This document shows, one piece after another, positions 33,914 through 42,448 of a stretch of DNA of 47,479 nucleotides. Made by a program: the position numbers and the translations under genes. This DNA comes from an uncultured Crocinitomix sp. GTDB taxonomy: Bacteria > Bacteroidota > Bacteroidia > Flavobacteriales_D > Crocinitomicaceae. The notes below the pieces were generated by a model. It did not search any database. It was given only the letters and a program-made list of their open reading frames with translations, and was not told where the DNA came from. The stretch is taken from assembly GCA_937136425.1 (NCBI GenBank), contig CAKZON010000046.1, forward strand, positions 1 to 47,479, written 5' to 3'. How positions within the stretch are numbered: the first letter of the stretch is position 1; every line of letters begins with the position of its first letter.

Positions 33914-35109
33914 TGAGAGTACTTTTCATCTTTTTAGTAATATTTAGCGCAGGCAATATAAGTTTCTCTCAAATTGATGAGAATTGGACTTTAATTGCTC
34001 GAAATTCAGGCACATATGTTGCCATAGACGGTTATGAAGTGCGTTTAATGGGGTTTACTGCTGGAATAGGAGCACCAGTTATTGCTCCTGGCCCTACTTT
34101 GCGCGCAACAACTGGTGATAGTGTTAAACTTAGATTATTCAATCTTTCGCAAGGCGCTCCACATACGGTTCATTTGCACGGGCTGGATGTTGATCAAGCT
34201 AATGATGGAGTTCCACACCTCTCTTTTGAGGTTGAACATGATTCTTCGGGCTATTATTACTTTAAAGCTCCACATCCAGGAACTTATTTATACCATTGTC
34301 ATGTAATATCGCCTGTACATGTGCAAGGCGGAATGTACGGTATAATTATTATTGACGCAGAAGACCCAACCATAACTTGGGACGGAGGATATGCTTTTGA
34401 TAAAGAGTATCATTGGATGACTTCTGAAATTGACACGATTTGGCACAACGATACCATTATTAATCATGAACATGAAATGGATGGAATGCCGCACAATATT
34501 CCTAAATACTATGAACCACAATATTTTTTAGTGAATGGCGCCATGGATTTTCAGCATGAAGAAAAAGAAGGAATAAACGTACATGAAGGAATTGAAACTA
34601 AAATATTGCTTCGCCTAATAAGCATAGGAAACTTTGCAAATAAATATACTTTTCCTCCAGAGCTAAATGCAACTATTATTTCTTCTGATGGACGCCCATT
34701 ACCTACTGCGGAAGAAAGTGATACACTTTGGATTTTCCCAGGAGAACGTTATCAAGTGCTTTGCAATCCTTTAACCGAGTTTATTGATTCTGTTCAAGTT
34801 GATTACCACGAGCTAACAATGGGAGCTGCAAAAGGAACGCAGTACATTAATGTCGTTATTGAAGGGGTTTTTGATCTTCCTAAAGTTGAACAAACTTCAA
34901 TCACCTTCTACCCTAACCCTTCTCAAAGTTATTTGCAATTCTCTGAAAATGAATTTACATATACTGTATTTTCAATTTCTGGCGCATTAATACAGCAAGG
35001 AAATAGCGCAAATGGACTCGTTAACACGCAACATTTATCAAGCGGAAATTATTTAATTAAGATTGAACATTCTGTGGGAGCAAATACATTCTTTTTTAAT
35101 AAAGAATAG
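33913..35109 (+). CDS. Multicopper oxidase-type protein with T9SS sorting domain
   Basis: A 398-residue exported protein. Signal peptide MRVLFIFLVIFSAGNISFSQ, then a cupredoxin domain with HTVHLHG (His84, His87, His89) and YHCHVISPVHVQGGM (His128, Cys129, His130, His136, Met141). His84, Cys129, His136 and Met141 form a complete type-1 copper site and His87/89/128/130 are half of a type-2/3 site. A second cupredoxin-like domain (about 200-318) lacks ligands. A His/Met-rich loop HEHEMDGMPH lies at about 185-194. The T9SS domain covers about 327-398 (FYPNPSQSYLQF... SGNYLIKIEHS). It overlaps the preceding cupredoxin gene by one base. Confidence 0.85.
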   Translation: MRVLFIFLVIFSAGNISFSQIDENWTLIARNSGTYVAIDGYEVRLMGFTAGIGAPVIAPGPTLRATTGDSVKLRLFNLSQGAPHTVHLHGLDVDQANDGVPHLSFEVEHDSSGYYYFKAPHPGTYLYHCHVISPVHVQGGMYGIIIIDAEDPTITWDGGYAFDKEYHWMTSEIDTIWHNDTIINHEHEMDGMPHNIPKYYEPQYFLVNGAMDFQHEEKEGINVHEGIETKILLRLISIGNFANKYTFPPELNATIISSDGRPLPTAEESDTLWIFPGERYQVLCNPLTEFIDSVQVDYHELTMGAAKGTQYINVVIEGVFDLPKVEQTSITFYPNPSQSYLQFSENEFTYTVFSISGALIQQGNSANGLVNTQHLSSGNYLIKIEHSVGANTFFFNKE

Positions 35110-35575
35110 TAATGAGCCGTTCTTAAATATTCTATCCTCTCTTATTATATCATAAAAAAGGCTGTCCAAATATTACTTTAGGCAGCCTTACCGAATTGTT
35201 AGTTATAACAAGACATTTTTTATTTTAAACATTGGCGCCATTTGTTATATAATAGAATATGTTGCCGCATTTCCATCTCTATATTTAATTTAGCAACCGC
35301 CGTTTATACCTTCAAAGATGGAAGGTTTAATTCAGTTACGGCTCAGAATTGTTTCGAACGGGTTTCTTCTTGTTGTAAACACAACGAGAATAGGTGTTAA
35401 GGAAATTTATAACAAACTCTAAAACCAATTAAAGGACATTCTTGACATCTGCACAATTATTTCTGTAATTATCAATAATGCAGAAATGGATTATCGATAT
35501 GGACTAACTTAACAACGATTTCATTAAATTAGCTGTAAATACACAGGTCCCTGATTTACCACAGAAACTGCACCA
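35110..35575 (+). other. 466-base gene-free stretch with terminator and nested inverted repeats
   Basis: No gene is recognised. After a hairpin terminator (35158-35225) there are ordered inverted repeats: GCCGT (35299-35303) with ACGGC (35338-35342) enclosing ACCTTC (35308-35313) with GAAGGT (35321-35326); a 10-bp hairpin TTCTTGTTGT / ACAACGAGAA (35367-35390, one G-T wobble, loop AAAC); and a hairpin TTCTG...CAGAA around 35461-35485. The palindrome TGGCGCCA lies at 35233-35240. It could be a small RNA or a long leader of the LytTR regulator. No exact TAnnTTTG box is seen close to the regulator's ATG. Confidence 0.5.
35158..35225 (+). terminator. Hairpin region after the oxidase operon
   Basis: AAGGCTG (35158-35164) pairs with CAGCCTT (35183-35189), and CC/GG extend it with a one-base bulge. 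It is followed by TTGTTA / TAACAA (35196-35201 and 35206-35211) and a run of T from 35216. The first stem has a T-run on its minus-strand side, so it could also stop transcription from the opposite direction. Confidence 0.6.
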
Positions 35576-36301
35576 ATGAGTAAAATTAAAATTCTAATTG
35601 CTGAAGATGAAGCAATTATAGCTGATAACATTTTTGACACGCTAGAAGACTTTGGCTACGAAGTAATTGAACCTGTTATTAGTTATACTGAAGGTGTTGA
35701 AGTTATTGCTCAAGATGTTCCAGATATTGCTATTTTAGACATTCAACTTTCCGGAAAAAAAACCGGTATTGACTTGGGAGCACATATTCAAGAAAAGTAC
35801 GACTTTCCGTTTATTTTTTTAACCTCAAATTCTGACAAGGCAACCTTTGCTGAAGCGAAACAAGTTCAACCCTCTGCTTTTTTAGCCAAACCCTTTAATA
35901 GTGATGAACTATACGCATCTATAGAATTGGCTCTTTCTAATTTTTCAAAACAAAAGCAAAAATTCATTAATCAAGAAAACTTGATTGTAAAGGATGCTTT
36001 ATTTGTAAAGCATAAACAACGCTTTATTCGCTTAAATTTTGATGAAATAACTTACTTAAAAAGCGACAATGTTTACATTGATATCTTTCTTGCAAACGGA
36101 AAATCGCACGTTGTTAGAGGATCTTTAAATGATTATATAAGCAAATTGAGTGATCATTTTATTCGTTGTCACCGAAGTTATATAATCAACCTGCAACATT
36201 TAACCTCCGTTAATCATATATCTGTTCAATTATCTGAAATTGATATTCCAATTGGAAAAATGCATAGAGACAATTTGCTAAACAGACTTAATAAAGGATA
36301 A
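35576..36301 (+). CDS. LytTR-family response regulator
   Basis: A 241-residue two-component regulator. The receiver domain (1-120) has the acidic pair Glu10-Asp11, phospho-acceptor Asp55 (AILDIQLSG) and Lys105 (LAKPF). A LytTR DNA-binding domain occupies about 135-240, with KSDNVYIDIFLANGK and DHFIRCHRSYIINLQHLTSV diagnostic. Its gene converges with the TPR histidine kinase at 36302 with no base between the two stop codons, and the two are probably partners. A gene-free stretch of 466 bases lies upstream. Confidence 0.92.
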   Translation: MSKIKILIAEDEAIIADNIFDTLEDFGYEVIEPVISYTEGVEVIAQDVPDIAILDIQLSGKKTGIDLGAHIQEKYDFPFIFLTSNSDKATFAEAKQVQPSAFLAKPFNSDELYASIELALSNFSKQKQKFINQENLIVKDALFVKHKQRFIRLNFDEITYLKSDNVYIDIFLANGKSHVVRGSLNDYISKLSDHFIRCHRSYIINLQHLTSVNHISVQLSEIDIPIGKMHRDNLLNRLNKG

Positions 36302-38347
36302 CTAATCGATTAAAAGACGGTGTTCAGTATCTTTAAATCTCACTGAAAATGTACTTTGAGGTGAACGTTCAAAAGAAACAGTTCCATGTAACTGCTTTGA
36401 TAAGCGCTTCACCAATCTCAATCCAAGACTTTTAGTTTTCTGGATATTTAAATCCTCAGGAATGTTTGTTCCGTTATCAGTCACCTCTAAGCAATAATAA
36501 TCTCCTACCTTTTCTTTACGCAACGCAATTCTTAAAAACCTTAAATCAGCCTTAAAACCATATTTAAATGCATTTGTTACTAATTCATTCACAATAAGCC
36601 CTAACGGAATAGCGGTATCAATATCAAAAGAAAAATTACCACCATCAATCTCCAATTTCAACGTTTCATTCTTGTCATAAGTTCTTGCAATGTCCCCAAT
36701 TAACTTGCCTAAATAGTCGCTAAAATCTATTAAGAAGTCATCATTTTGATAAAGCCTTTGATGAATCATAGCCATTGATCTCACTCTACTCTGCCCTTCT
36801 TTTGCAAGTTCCAAAGCTTTTGAATCCTCAATTCCTTTAGATTGTAGCTCTAATAAACTAGATACTATTTGGAAATTATTTTTAACACGGTGATGTACCT
36901 CTTTAAGCAGGAGTTGATTTTGTGCTAAAGCCTCTTCAATCTTAACATTTTTTTGATTGAGCAATTCCTTTTGTTTTTTGTTACGGCGATAAGCCATAAA
37001 AACGAAAAAGACGACTACAATAACCAATAGCAAACCAAAAATTAAAAAGTTTTTACTCCGTTGTTCCTCTGCTATATTTTTTTGATAGACAAGATCTAAA
37101 GCTTGCATAGATTTGAGATTCGCCAAACTATCTGCCAATATCTTCTGATCAAAACCGTAACTCATTTCCAACTCTTTAAAGTCTTCAATTTTCTCTTGGT
37201 TAAATGTACTATCACTATACGCTTTGTATAATTCTTGATAATGCAAAGCTTCTTTATAATTACCTAACGCCTCATTCGCCTCAGCCATTGATTTTGAGAG
37301 TGGCACCAACTTATGAAAAGTATTGATTTGCTCCCAAGTGTCAAATGCTTTTTGAAAGCTCTGTAATGATTTTGAATATTCTTTGTTTTCAACGTAAAAG
37401 GTACCTTGAGTTTCTGCAACGATTGCAGCAAAATCCACTTCCTCAATAACAGGGATTTCAACATTAATTTGATTTAGGTAATAAGCCGCACTATCTAAAT
37501 TTCCGCCTTTCAAATAAATATTAGTTAAATTGACATAAGCAGAAGCAACAGCATATTTAAAGCTGGCTTCTCTGCCATATTGTATTGCTTCAAAACACTT
37601 TAACCGTGCCGTAGCTGTATCACCTGAGAGAATGTAGGTATTCGTAAGGTTATTCGTCCACTGTGCCATTTGCCAATAATCCTCTATATAAGCTAATTCA
37701 CTAATGTAAGTTTCCATTAATTCAATTGCTTTGCCATAATCCTTCTTGTGCGAATATAAAAGCCCCATTTTTCCTTTTACATTATATTTATAACGAAGAG
37801 AAGTGTCTTTAATGCTTTCTTGAATTTCAAGGGCCCTTTGATAATATTCCAGCGCTTTAACATCATTTCCCTCGTTCGATTTTAATGCCCCTAATTCTGA
37901 AATGGAATAAATCATTCTTTTCTTTTCTCCAGACTTGATTGACCATTTCAAAGCTTCTTTTAATGCCTTTTCTGCTTCATCCATCTCTCCCAATAATTTA
38001 TAAGAGCTCCCAATGACCCGCTTGGCATTGGCCATTCTATTATAGTCTGGAATTTTCTCATAAGATTCAAAGGCAAGACTACTGTAATAAATCATTGAAT
38101 CACTTCGGTTAGGAATTCGGCTCCAATACCCTGCATAATTATGCAAGTTGTCTCCAATTAAAGTATCATTTTCAGCCCTTCGTGCCGCCTCTTTTTGCAA
38201 TCCCAAAATTATGGGTAAGCTATCCACATTTGAATTGAAATTTGCCCAAAACCGCACGTTTAAGCTTTCGTATTCCGCTCTATAGTCTTGACCAATTGCA
38301 GAACCTAGACAAGAAAATAATAAGATGACTAATAAGGATTGTTTCAT
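36302..38347 (-). CDS. TPR-containing sensor histidine kinase (HisKA_2 type)
   Basis: A 681-residue membrane-anchored kinase. The start chosen is MKQSLLVILLFSCLGSAIGQ (38347), a signal peptide; the open frame extends 12 codons upstream. Extracytoplasmic TPR-like helices fill about 20-410, a single transmembrane span is at about 431-453, a coiled-coil follows, then the HisKA_2 phosphoacceptor EVHHRVKNN (His485/His486) and an HATPase_c domain (NELVTNAFKYGF, DNGTNIPED, GLRLVKRL). This type usually acts with a LytTR regulator. It is the convergent partner of the regulator at 35576-36301. Confidence 0.92.
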   Translation of the reverse strand: MKQSLLVILLFSCLGSAIGQDYRAEYESLNVRFWANFNSNVDSLPIILGLQKEAARRAENDTLIGDNLHNYAGYWSRIPNRSDSMIYYSSLAFESYEKIPDYNRMANAKRVIGSSYKLLGEMDEAEKALKEALKWSIKSGEKKRMIYSISELGALKSNEGNDVKALEYYQRALEIQESIKDTSLRYKYNVKGKMGLLYSHKKDYGKAIELMETYISELAYIEDYWQMAQWTNNLTNTYILSGDTATARLKCFEAIQYGREASFKYAVASAYVNLTNIYLKGGNLDSAAYYLNQINVEIPVIEEVDFAAIVAETQGTFYVENKEYSKSLQSFQKAFDTWEQINTFHKLVPLSKSMAEANEALGNYKEALHYQELYKAYSDSTFNQEKIEDFKELEMSYGFDQKILADSLANLKSMQALDLVYQKNIAEEQRSKNFLIFGLLLVIVVVFFVFMAYRRNKKQKELLNQKNVKIEEALAQNQLLLKEVHHRVKNNFQIVSSLLELQSKGIEDSKALELAKEGQSRVRSMAMIHQRLYQNDDFLIDFSDYLGKLIGDIARTYDKNETLKLEIDGGNFSFDIDTAIPLGLIVNELVTNAFKYGFKADLRFLRIALRKEKVGDYYCLEVTDNGTNIPEDLNIQKTKSLGLRLVKRLSKQLHGTVSFERSPQSTFSVRFKDTEHRLLID

Positions 38348-38558
38348 TCGTATAGTTTCAAGGCACAATTTAAAAATTTCCAATTGCTTCGAGCCCTCAT
38401 TTACAACATTGCATTATATATTCATTAATAATTCGACCAATAATTAAATATTTCATACGAAAATTTGTCGATTTTATTAAAAATTAATGACTTATGTGAA
38501 ATTTCAGTCAATCCAAAGTCAAGATTTTTATTATTTTTATAGCTACACGAAACCGCCT

Positions 38559-41387
38559 ATGAATAAAATTTTACTCGCTTACACCCTGTTTTGCTCCACA
38601 TTTATCTTTTCACAGTCTAATAATAACGGACAGTTAGATACCATATCTGAATTCACCACAATTACCACCGTATATGCTACTATGCCTGATGGTGTTAAGT
38701 TGGCAACAGATATTTATTTGCCAATCATTTCTGATTCGATAACAACAGAAATTGACTTTGATGACACCACATATGTGATACAAATCATCCCTAAAGGCAC
38801 ACAGCTTTTTGTGTATGATTCAACTGGCAATAATGCAAATGCTAATCCATTTAAACTTCCAATGGTATTTACCAGAACACCTTATGGAAAAGGAAGTTAT
38901 GATGAGTTTGGCGTATATTTAAACGTATTAGGCTATGCTTATGCATTGCAAGATATGCGTGGCAGATATGAATCTGAAGGAGTTTACTTACCTATGTATA
39001 GTGACGCTTGGGACAAAAGTGTTTATCATCCATCTGAAACACATCCGTTAGACATTACAGATATTAACGATCCCAAAAACGGTGTTTATCATCAAGACGG
39101 ACGGTATTCTATCGACTTTTTAAAAGATAGCTTGTTTAAAATGTATGATTTGGACGGTGATGGAACTGCTGAAACAAATGACCCGGTCTATAACGGATCA
39201 ATCGTGATGTTTGGCGCATCTGCGTTAGGAAACACACAATATCAAGCGGCTGCGGCATTTAAAAATGATGTTTCGCAAGATGGATTAAAAGGAATGGTGC
39301 CAATTGTGGCAACAAACGAGCATTTTAACTGTGTTTTACAACATAACGGTGTATTTCGTCAGGCTTTAGTTCAAGGATGGCTTACAGGACAATTATTAGA
39401 TAATGTTGACACTATACCGAGTGACACAGATATCCAAAACAACATTCACTCTATTTATGATTATGGTAATATGAGCGGAGATAGTGTGATCAACACCGCC
39501 GTGGATTATATTACCACTGTGAAAGATTACAATGGCTACACAGGTATGTATCCTAATTTTGCTTATAGAACGGACGCGAATGCCAATTGGGCGCCAATAA
39601 ATGCAGCAGGAGAATCTGATCCTGATGGAGGAATAAACCGATATAATAATATGGAACTTCCTATGTACCACTTAACTGGTTGGTGGGACATTTTTATTGA
39701 TGGGCAATTAGAGACCTATCAACACATTATGGATAATACTGGAGCTTCTACCCAGTCTAATCAAAAAATGATTATTGGCCCTTGGACGCACGCCACAATT
39801 TCGCAGCAAGAAGTTGGGGATGTTGTTTATCCTGAATCTGTTAAGGACATTAAATTAGTAAACACGGAGGTTGAAGAAGCTAATTTAACTGAATTGGTAG
39901 AAGGTGATCTAGTAGATTGGTTTCGCTATTTATTGAATTATAATGCGGATAATTATTTAGGTGAACCAAAGGTGTTTATTCCTGAAAGTGATGTTTGGCA
40001 AAGCATAGGAACCTCTTCTATTCGAATTCCAGCAAAGGATTCATATATTTCTTATGCTAATTTCATTAATTATTTGGGCGGTTTTGGACCAATTACAGGC
40101 ATTTCTATTGAATTGAATAATGATGGAGCCATAACACCGTTAGTTATTGATTTGCCAGCAGACAGTTCAAACCAAAAACCAGGCACAAGCCCAGTTTCGG
40201 AACCTGTATCAGAACCTGTTAATTTTGAAACGGTACCGAATATTCGTTATTATGTACCAGGACCGGTTGATGATGGTATACCGGAAAACACAAGCACTGG
40301 TAATTACTGGAGTGCAGCTGATGAATTCCCTTTAAAAACAGGATGGCGTTGTTACCCAATGTTTATGCATTCAAACGGAACATTAGATACGATTGCTCCT
40401 ACTATTACTGAAGAGCAAGTTGGTTATGACCATGATCCGGATGATCCGATTTACACAATTGGAGGAGGAAATTTAGCAATACCTACACCACAACAAGACC
40501 GTGTTAGTGCTGGACCTTTAAACTATGCAGACACTAGCTTTGCCAATGTGACTATGGATCGTGAAGGAGTGATCAGTTTCTTGTCAGGTGCTGTTAATGA
40601 TTCTCTTTGCATAATTGGAATTCCTAAGGCCAAGCTTTACGCATCATCCTCTCCACTTTCAGGGCCAGAAGGACCTACTGATACTGACTTTTTTGTTAGA
40701 GTATTAGACGTCTATCCTGATGGCAGAGAATTGTTTGTTGTAGAAGGAGCTGTTAATGCTAGAGCAAGAGATTATTCTAAACAATTAGCAACTGGCGAGG
40801 AGGATATTGATATTCCTTATTCAAACATTGAAGCCGGAGAAGTTTACGAATATGAATTCAATCTATTACCCATTGCTTATACGTTTGGACATGGACATCA
40901 AGTAAAAGTTTTAATTAGCAGCAGTAACTGGCCTCGTTATCAATCATCTGCAAATATTCCAATCGAGCATGGAGACTTTTTTAGACGTACTCCTGGTGAC
41001 GATCAAACTTATACATTTGAAGGGACCGTTTATTCTCCGCGAGTAGCTCATCAAGAAGTTTACTTTAGCCCTGAACAACCCTCACAAATTATCTTCCCGC
41101 TTTACGACGGAGTGAGTGATCCAAATAAAAACACAGACCCTGAGTTAGGAGATAGAGATTGGTTAATCTACCCTAACCCAATTCAAGGTGAATTCAATAT
41201 TTTAACAAAACTAGATGCGCCTTATTCTATTGAAATATATGATGTATCTGGTGACATGATTTATTCACAACAAGAAAACGCTGGAAAAACAACCATTGAT
41301 GCAACTGCATTCTCTGCAGGTGTTTATGTCGTAAAACTTTCAAATGAGTTTGGAGATGTGTATACTGAAAAGGTGGTAAAACTATAA
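38559..41387 (+). CDS. CocE/NonD-type hydrolase with T9SS sorting domain
   Basis: A 942-residue secreted hydrolase of the X-Pro dipeptidyl-peptidase S15 / CocE family. Start chosen at MNKILLAYTLFCSTFIFSQS (38559), a signal peptide; an upstream in-frame ATG at 38487 would add 24 residues ahead of it. Family landmarks are VFTRTPYGKG, GYAYALQDMRGRYESEGVY, the nucleophile region MFGASALGNTQ (Ser), the acid region TGWWDIFIDGQ (Asp) and IIGPWTHA (His). A C-terminal jelly-roll domain and a T9SS sorting domain (YPNPIQGEFNILTKL... GVYVVKLSNE) follow. A short EPVSEPV repeat marks a linker. Substrates could be esters or peptides. Confidence 0.9.
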   Translation: MNKILLAYTLFCSTFIFSQSNNNGQLDTISEFTTITTVYATMPDGVKLATDIYLPIISDSITTEIDFDDTTYVIQIIPKGTQLFVYDSTGNNANANPFKLPMVFTRTPYGKGSYDEFGVYLNVLGYAYALQDMRGRYESEGVYLPMYSDAWDKSVYHPSETHPLDITDINDPKNGVYHQDGRYSIDFLKDSLFKMYDLDGDGTAETNDPVYNGSIVMFGASALGNTQYQAAAAFKNDVSQDGLKGMVPIVATNEHFNCVLQHNGVFRQALVQGWLTGQLLDNVDTIPSDTDIQNNIHSIYDYGNMSGDSVINTAVDYITTVKDYNGYTGMYPNFAYRTDANANWAPINAAGESDPDGGINRYNNMELPMYHLTGWWDIFIDGQLETYQHIMDNTGASTQSNQKMIIGPWTHATISQQEVGDVVYPESVKDIKLVNTEVEEANLTELVEGDLVDWFRYLLNYNADNYLGEPKVFIPESDVWQSIGTSSIRIPAKDSYISYANFINYLGGFGPITGISIELNNDGAITPLVIDLPADSSNQKPGTSPVSEPVSEPVNFETVPNIRYYVPGPVDDGIPENTSTGNYWSAADEFPLKTGWRCYPMFMHSNGTLDTIAPTITEEQVGYDHDPDDPIYTIGGGNLAIPTPQQDRVSAGPLNYADTSFANVTMDREGVISFLSGAVNDSLCIIGIPKAKLYASSSPLSGPEGPTDTDFFVRVLDVYPDGRELFVVEGAVNARARDYSKQLATGEEDIDIPYSNIEAGEVYEYEFNLLPIAYTFGHGHQVKVLISSSNWPRYQSSANIPIEHGDFFRRTPGDDQTYTFEGTVYSPRVAHQEVYFSPEQPSQIIFPLYDGVSDPNKNTDPELGDRDWLIYPNPIQGEFNILTKLDAPYSIEIYDVSGDMIYSQQENAGKTTIDATAFSAGVYVVKLSNEFGDVYTEKVVKL

Positions 41388-41486
41388 GTTAATCAACTAA
41401 TCATGTGCTTCATGAAAGTGAAGACATATACTATTTAACTTATTGGAAAAGTAAGATCTACTAAAAGAAGAAATTCTTCTAATGCA

Positions 41487-42263
41487 CTAAAGCGGCTTAT
41501 TTACTACGTATAAAAGTTCGTTCTTTTGTAAACGATAACGTTCTACTAGTTCCTCACCTAATTCATCCTTAAAGTCGATTGTATCCACTTTAAAGCCAGC
41601 CTCTGCTAAACGGTTTGGATAGTTGGTTCCATACAAACGTACGTGGTCATATTGCCAAAAGTGCTTTTCACGTTCTTCATGTGTGGTTATTGAAGCATCT
41701 TCATAGGTTGTATCTCTATTTGTATCAATAGGCACCTGTAAAATTCCCCAACCTCCTGGTTTCATAATTCGGTACAACTCTTTCATGCACTGTAAATCAT
41801 CCTCTACGTGCTCCATTACGTGATTGCAAAAAATCACCTCATATTGATCATCTTCCAAAGGGATTTTATGTAAGTCAAAATGCAAGTCTGCAATTGGTGA
41901 AACCAAATCACCCGTTGTATAATCCAAGTTTTTCTGATTTTGAAACCCTTTATGGAAACACTGCTCAGGCGCAATATGCATTACCTTTAAATTTGGTTTT
42001 GTAAAAAAATCAGTCTTACGCTTTAAGTATAACCACATTAAACGGTGACGCTCCAATGTTAAATCATAGGGACAAAGCACATTATCACGTTGTGCAACTT
42101 TAGATCCATAAGAAAGAAACTTACGAAAAGACTTTTCGCATACAGGACACTCAACCTTATCACCTTTATAAATAAGCGGTGCAAAAAATTTGAATACATA
42201 ACTTAACCTTATTAATAAAGGTCTTGGTAACGTGTTCAATAACCAATTGTAAATTTTTTTCAT
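41487..42263 (-). CDS. SAM-dependent methyltransferase with N-terminal Cys motif
   Basis: A 258-residue class I methyltransferase. The N-terminus has a basic amphipathic segment and a zinc-ribbon-like CPVC (Cys39, Cys42) with Cys64 in VLCPYDL. The Rossmann part includes VMHIAPEQCF, where the usual GxGxG is replaced, the acidic SPIADLHFDL and the catalytic-loop region FCNHVMEHVEDDLQ, then MKPGGWGILQVP. The substrate is unknown. A promoter box lies just upstream (42288-42295), and it is divergent from the TPR-SpoIIE gene. Confidence 0.85.
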   Translation of the reverse strand: MKKIYNWLLNTLPRPLLIRLSYVFKFFAPLIYKGDKVECPVCEKSFRKFLSYGSKVAQRDNVLCPYDLTLERHRLMWLYLKRKTDFFTKPNLKVMHIAPEQCFHKGFQNQKNLDYTTGDLVSPIADLHFDLHKIPLEDDQYEVIFCNHVMEHVEDDLQCMKELYRIMKPGGWGILQVPIDTNRDTTYEDASITTHEEREKHFWQYDHVRLYGTNYPNRLAEAGFKVDTIDFKDELGEELVERYRLQKNELLYVVNKPL

Positions 42264-42287
42264 CTTTCAATCTAAAACGACAGGACA

Positions 42288-42295
42288 CAAATATA
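42288..42295 (-). promoter_or_regulatory. -7 promoter box of the methyltransferase gene
   Basis: On the minus strand the box reads TATATTTG, an exact TAnnTTTG match, 25 bases upstream of the ATG. Confidence 0.55.
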
Positions 42296-42433
42296 ATACA
42301 TATCTCTTTGTTAATTCGGTTGAATTTACAAATGTTCTTACTCATAAGAACATCATCAATACTCAATAATAAAGGAAATAGTTGCTTTGAGCAGGTATTA
42401 AAGTGCTGGTATCTAATAATTTTAAAAAATTAA

Positions 42434-42441
42434 TACATTTG
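42434..42441 (+). promoter_or_regulatory. -7 promoter box of the TPR-SpoIIE gene
   Basis: TACATTTG is an exact TAnnTTTG match. The TTG start at 42449 follows 8 bases after its last G, so the leader is at most a few bases long. Confidence 0.6.
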
Positions 42442-42448
42442 TAGTGCC

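Noticed and set aside
35233..35240. Palindrome TGGCGCCA in the gene-free stretch
   Set aside because: An 8-base palindrome is short and stands alone; it could be chance.
40190..40222. Short tandem repeat (about 12 bases) in the CocE-type gene
   Set aside because: It encodes a two-unit Ser-Glu-Pro-Val linker; this is low-complexity coding sequence and not a mobile or regulatory repeat.
41466..41480. Near-perfect palindrome AGAAGAA-A-TTCTTCT before the methyltransferase stop
   Set aside because: The one-base spacer leaves no workable RNA loop and no T-run follows in either direction, so it is not a convincing terminator or operator.
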